16,906 bases of DNA from Pavlovales sp. CCMP2436. Taxonomy: Eukaryota > Haptophyta > Pavlovophyceae > Pavlovales. The position numbers and the translations under genes are program-made. This document shows positions 15,940 to 16,906 of this stretch, piece by piece. The stretch's first letter is position 1. Each line of letters starts with the position of its first letter. Location: contig MU631656.1 of assembly GCA_026770615.1 (NCBI GenBank), positions 70,666 to 87,571 on the forward strand, read 5' to 3'. The notes below the pieces were generated by a model. It did not search any database. It saw nothing but the letters and a program-made list of their open reading frames with translations, and had not been told where the DNA came from.

Positions 15940-16746
15940 ATGCAGGCCGTGCAGACCGACCTCGCGCTCGAGCTTGCGCGGCTCGAGCTTGCGCTCGCAG
16001 GCGGCGACTACACTGTTTGCCACGATCTCCTCGTCGCACGCGCATCGGTCGAGGCCGAGATGCGGATGTCGCGCATCAAGGCTGGAGACAGCTCGTCCAC
16101 TATGATCTCCAAGTTGATCGTGGCGCAGGAGACCATGCGCTCGCTCAAGGCCGACCGCGACGCGGCCCTCCTCTCGGTCGCCTCCGTCTATACTGCCCTC
16201 CCCCTCTCGTCGCCTGTGCTCCCCGACATCCTTTCGCTGCTGCCCGACATCTCTGCGCCGCGTGGCATCTCAGCGCTGCGCAACCCTGCGCGGGTCGAGC
16301 TGCCGCGTCACGATTACGCCGACGACGACGACGACGACGATGACGATGACGACGACTATGCCGAGGGCGACAGCGGGGACGATGGCGCCTGGTGGCAGCT
16401 CCCGGAGAGGGTGAAATCGCGCGGCCCTCGATCAACTGATGGCAGACGGCCGCGGCGGCTATCAGCCACGGTGAGCGAGACTGGTGGGCGCCGTGGCAAG
16501 CGTCTCTCGGGGGCAACGGATCTGAGCCCGGGAGGAAGGCACCGTGTCCGCTCGCTGAACCCCGAGCGCTCGGCCGTGCTGGGCGGGTCGGCGCGCCTCC
16601 CGCTCGACTTGAGTGCAGACCGCCCGCGCCCGCGCCCGCGCCCACGCCCGCGCCCGCGCCCGCGCCCGCGGGCGCCCGGGCGCGGGCGCGGACGCGCCCG
16701 CGGGCGCAGCCGCGCCCGCAGCCGCCGCCGATACGGCGATCTCTGA
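15940..16746 (+). CDS. Hypothetical protein with helical N-terminus, poly-Asp and Arg/Pro-rich tail
   Basis: Not recognised. 268 residues from ATG 15940 to TGA 16744-16746. Residues 1 to about 85 look helical and amphipathic (LALELARLELALAGGDY, MISKLIVAQETMRSLKADRD), possibly a coiled coil. A Leu/Pro-rich stretch follows, then 12 consecutive Asp codons (16321-16356), a Ser/Arg-rich segment (RRPRRLSATVSE), eight or more Arg-Pro dipeptides and a Gly/Arg-rich end. The basic tail could be a nuclear or nucleic-acid-binding region. The frame is open upstream to about 15757, but that part lies in the transposon end and has no ATG, so 15940 was chosen. It could have further exons. Confidence 0.55.
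   Translation: MQAVQTDLALELARLELALAGGDYTVCHDLLVARASVEAEMRMSRIKAGDSSSTMISKLIVAQETMRSLKADRDAALLSVASVYTALPLSSPVLPDILSLLPDISAPRGISALRNPARVELPRHDYADDDDDDDDDDDDYAEGDSGDDGAWWQLPERVKSRGPRSTDGRRPRRLSATVSETGGRRGKRLSGATDLSPGGRHRVRSLNPERSAVLGGSARLPLDLSADRPRPRPRPRPRPRPRPRAPGRGRGRARGRSRARSRRRYGDL
16618..16720. repeat. CGCCCG hexamer tract followed by its inverted form
   Basis: About eight CGCCCG-type hexamers encode Arg-Pro repeats; after 16671 the sequence turns to GGGCGC units, making the tract largely self-complementary. It could form a strong hairpin and is prone to slippage. Confidence 0.7.
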
Positions 16747-16864
16747 CATCGGCACGAGACAAAAGCTAATTTTCAATCCCAATAGCTGTCAACTGAGGGG
16801 TGCAGCGGTGTAGACGCGTACCCAAGAGAACGGATACGAGTCTTTCAACAGCGAGCGACGGTTA

Positions 16865-16866
<2 letters not shown>

Positions 16867-16906
<40 letters not shown>
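16867..16906. repeat. Run of 40 C at the window end
   Basis: Uninterrupted C from 16867 to the last base. It may be a true homopolymer (several G/C runs of 7-9 occur elsewhere in the window) or an assembly/sequencing artefact at a contig edge. The preceding 120 bases hold no gene. Confidence 0.8.

Overview
The window looks like a GC-rich nuclear genome segment of a unicellular eukaryote. A compact microalga such as a haptophyte or stramenopile would fit, but the lineage is inferred only from base composition, a short GT-AG intron and the mix of mobile elements. Host genes are few and small. Most of the sequence is transposons, nested insertions and dispersed repeats. No prokaryotic operons, rRNA, tRNA or CRISPR array were seen.

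Layout: (1) Bases 1-394 are the 3' end of a plus-strand Ty1/copia-like element (polyprotein tail, purine tract, LTR). It has landed in a minus-strand copia-like element whose gag frame fills 395-2083 and whose 5' LTR is 2083-2393. The gag frame is one continuous frame broken by three stop codons. (2) Bases 2394-3265 are non-coding with three blocks of tandem repeats. (3) Two non-autonomous inverted-repeat elements follow, at 3270-4140 and 4342-5221. (4) Bases 5615-5995 (minus) encode a histidine phosphotransfer (HPt) protein; a possible small acidic protein lies divergently at 6347-6679. (5) Bases 7147-8610 are a repeat field: a fold-back element, dispersed copies of its arm, and an array of TGTATCG/GATACATC motifs. 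(6) A small SAM-domain gene (8657-8914) is followed by a 165-bp MITE. (7) An uncertain open frame (9158-9968) is interrupted by a 1,991-bp copia-like element (9969-11959) with 291-bp LTRs and a perfect 5-bp target duplication, but almost no pol. (8) A second TGTATCG array and repeat module (12424-12830) precede a TXNDC9/phosducin-like thioredoxin-fold gene with one intron (12965-13966), followed by a second copy of the MITE (14163-14329). (9) A DNA-transposon remnant with long inverted repeats (14431-15788) carries a broken, internally deleted transposase-like frame. (10) An unrecognised gene with Asp-rich and Arg/Pro-rich tracts lies at 15940-16746, and the window ends in 40 C.

The best supported host proteins are HPt (phosphorelay intermediate), SAM-domain protein (protein interaction) and TXNDC9-like protein (chaperonin cofactor family). 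Nothing indicates that they form one pathway. The most interesting structure is architectural: the SAM and TXNDC9 genes each sit between a TGTATCG-array repeat upstream and a copy of the same TA-flanked MITE downstream.
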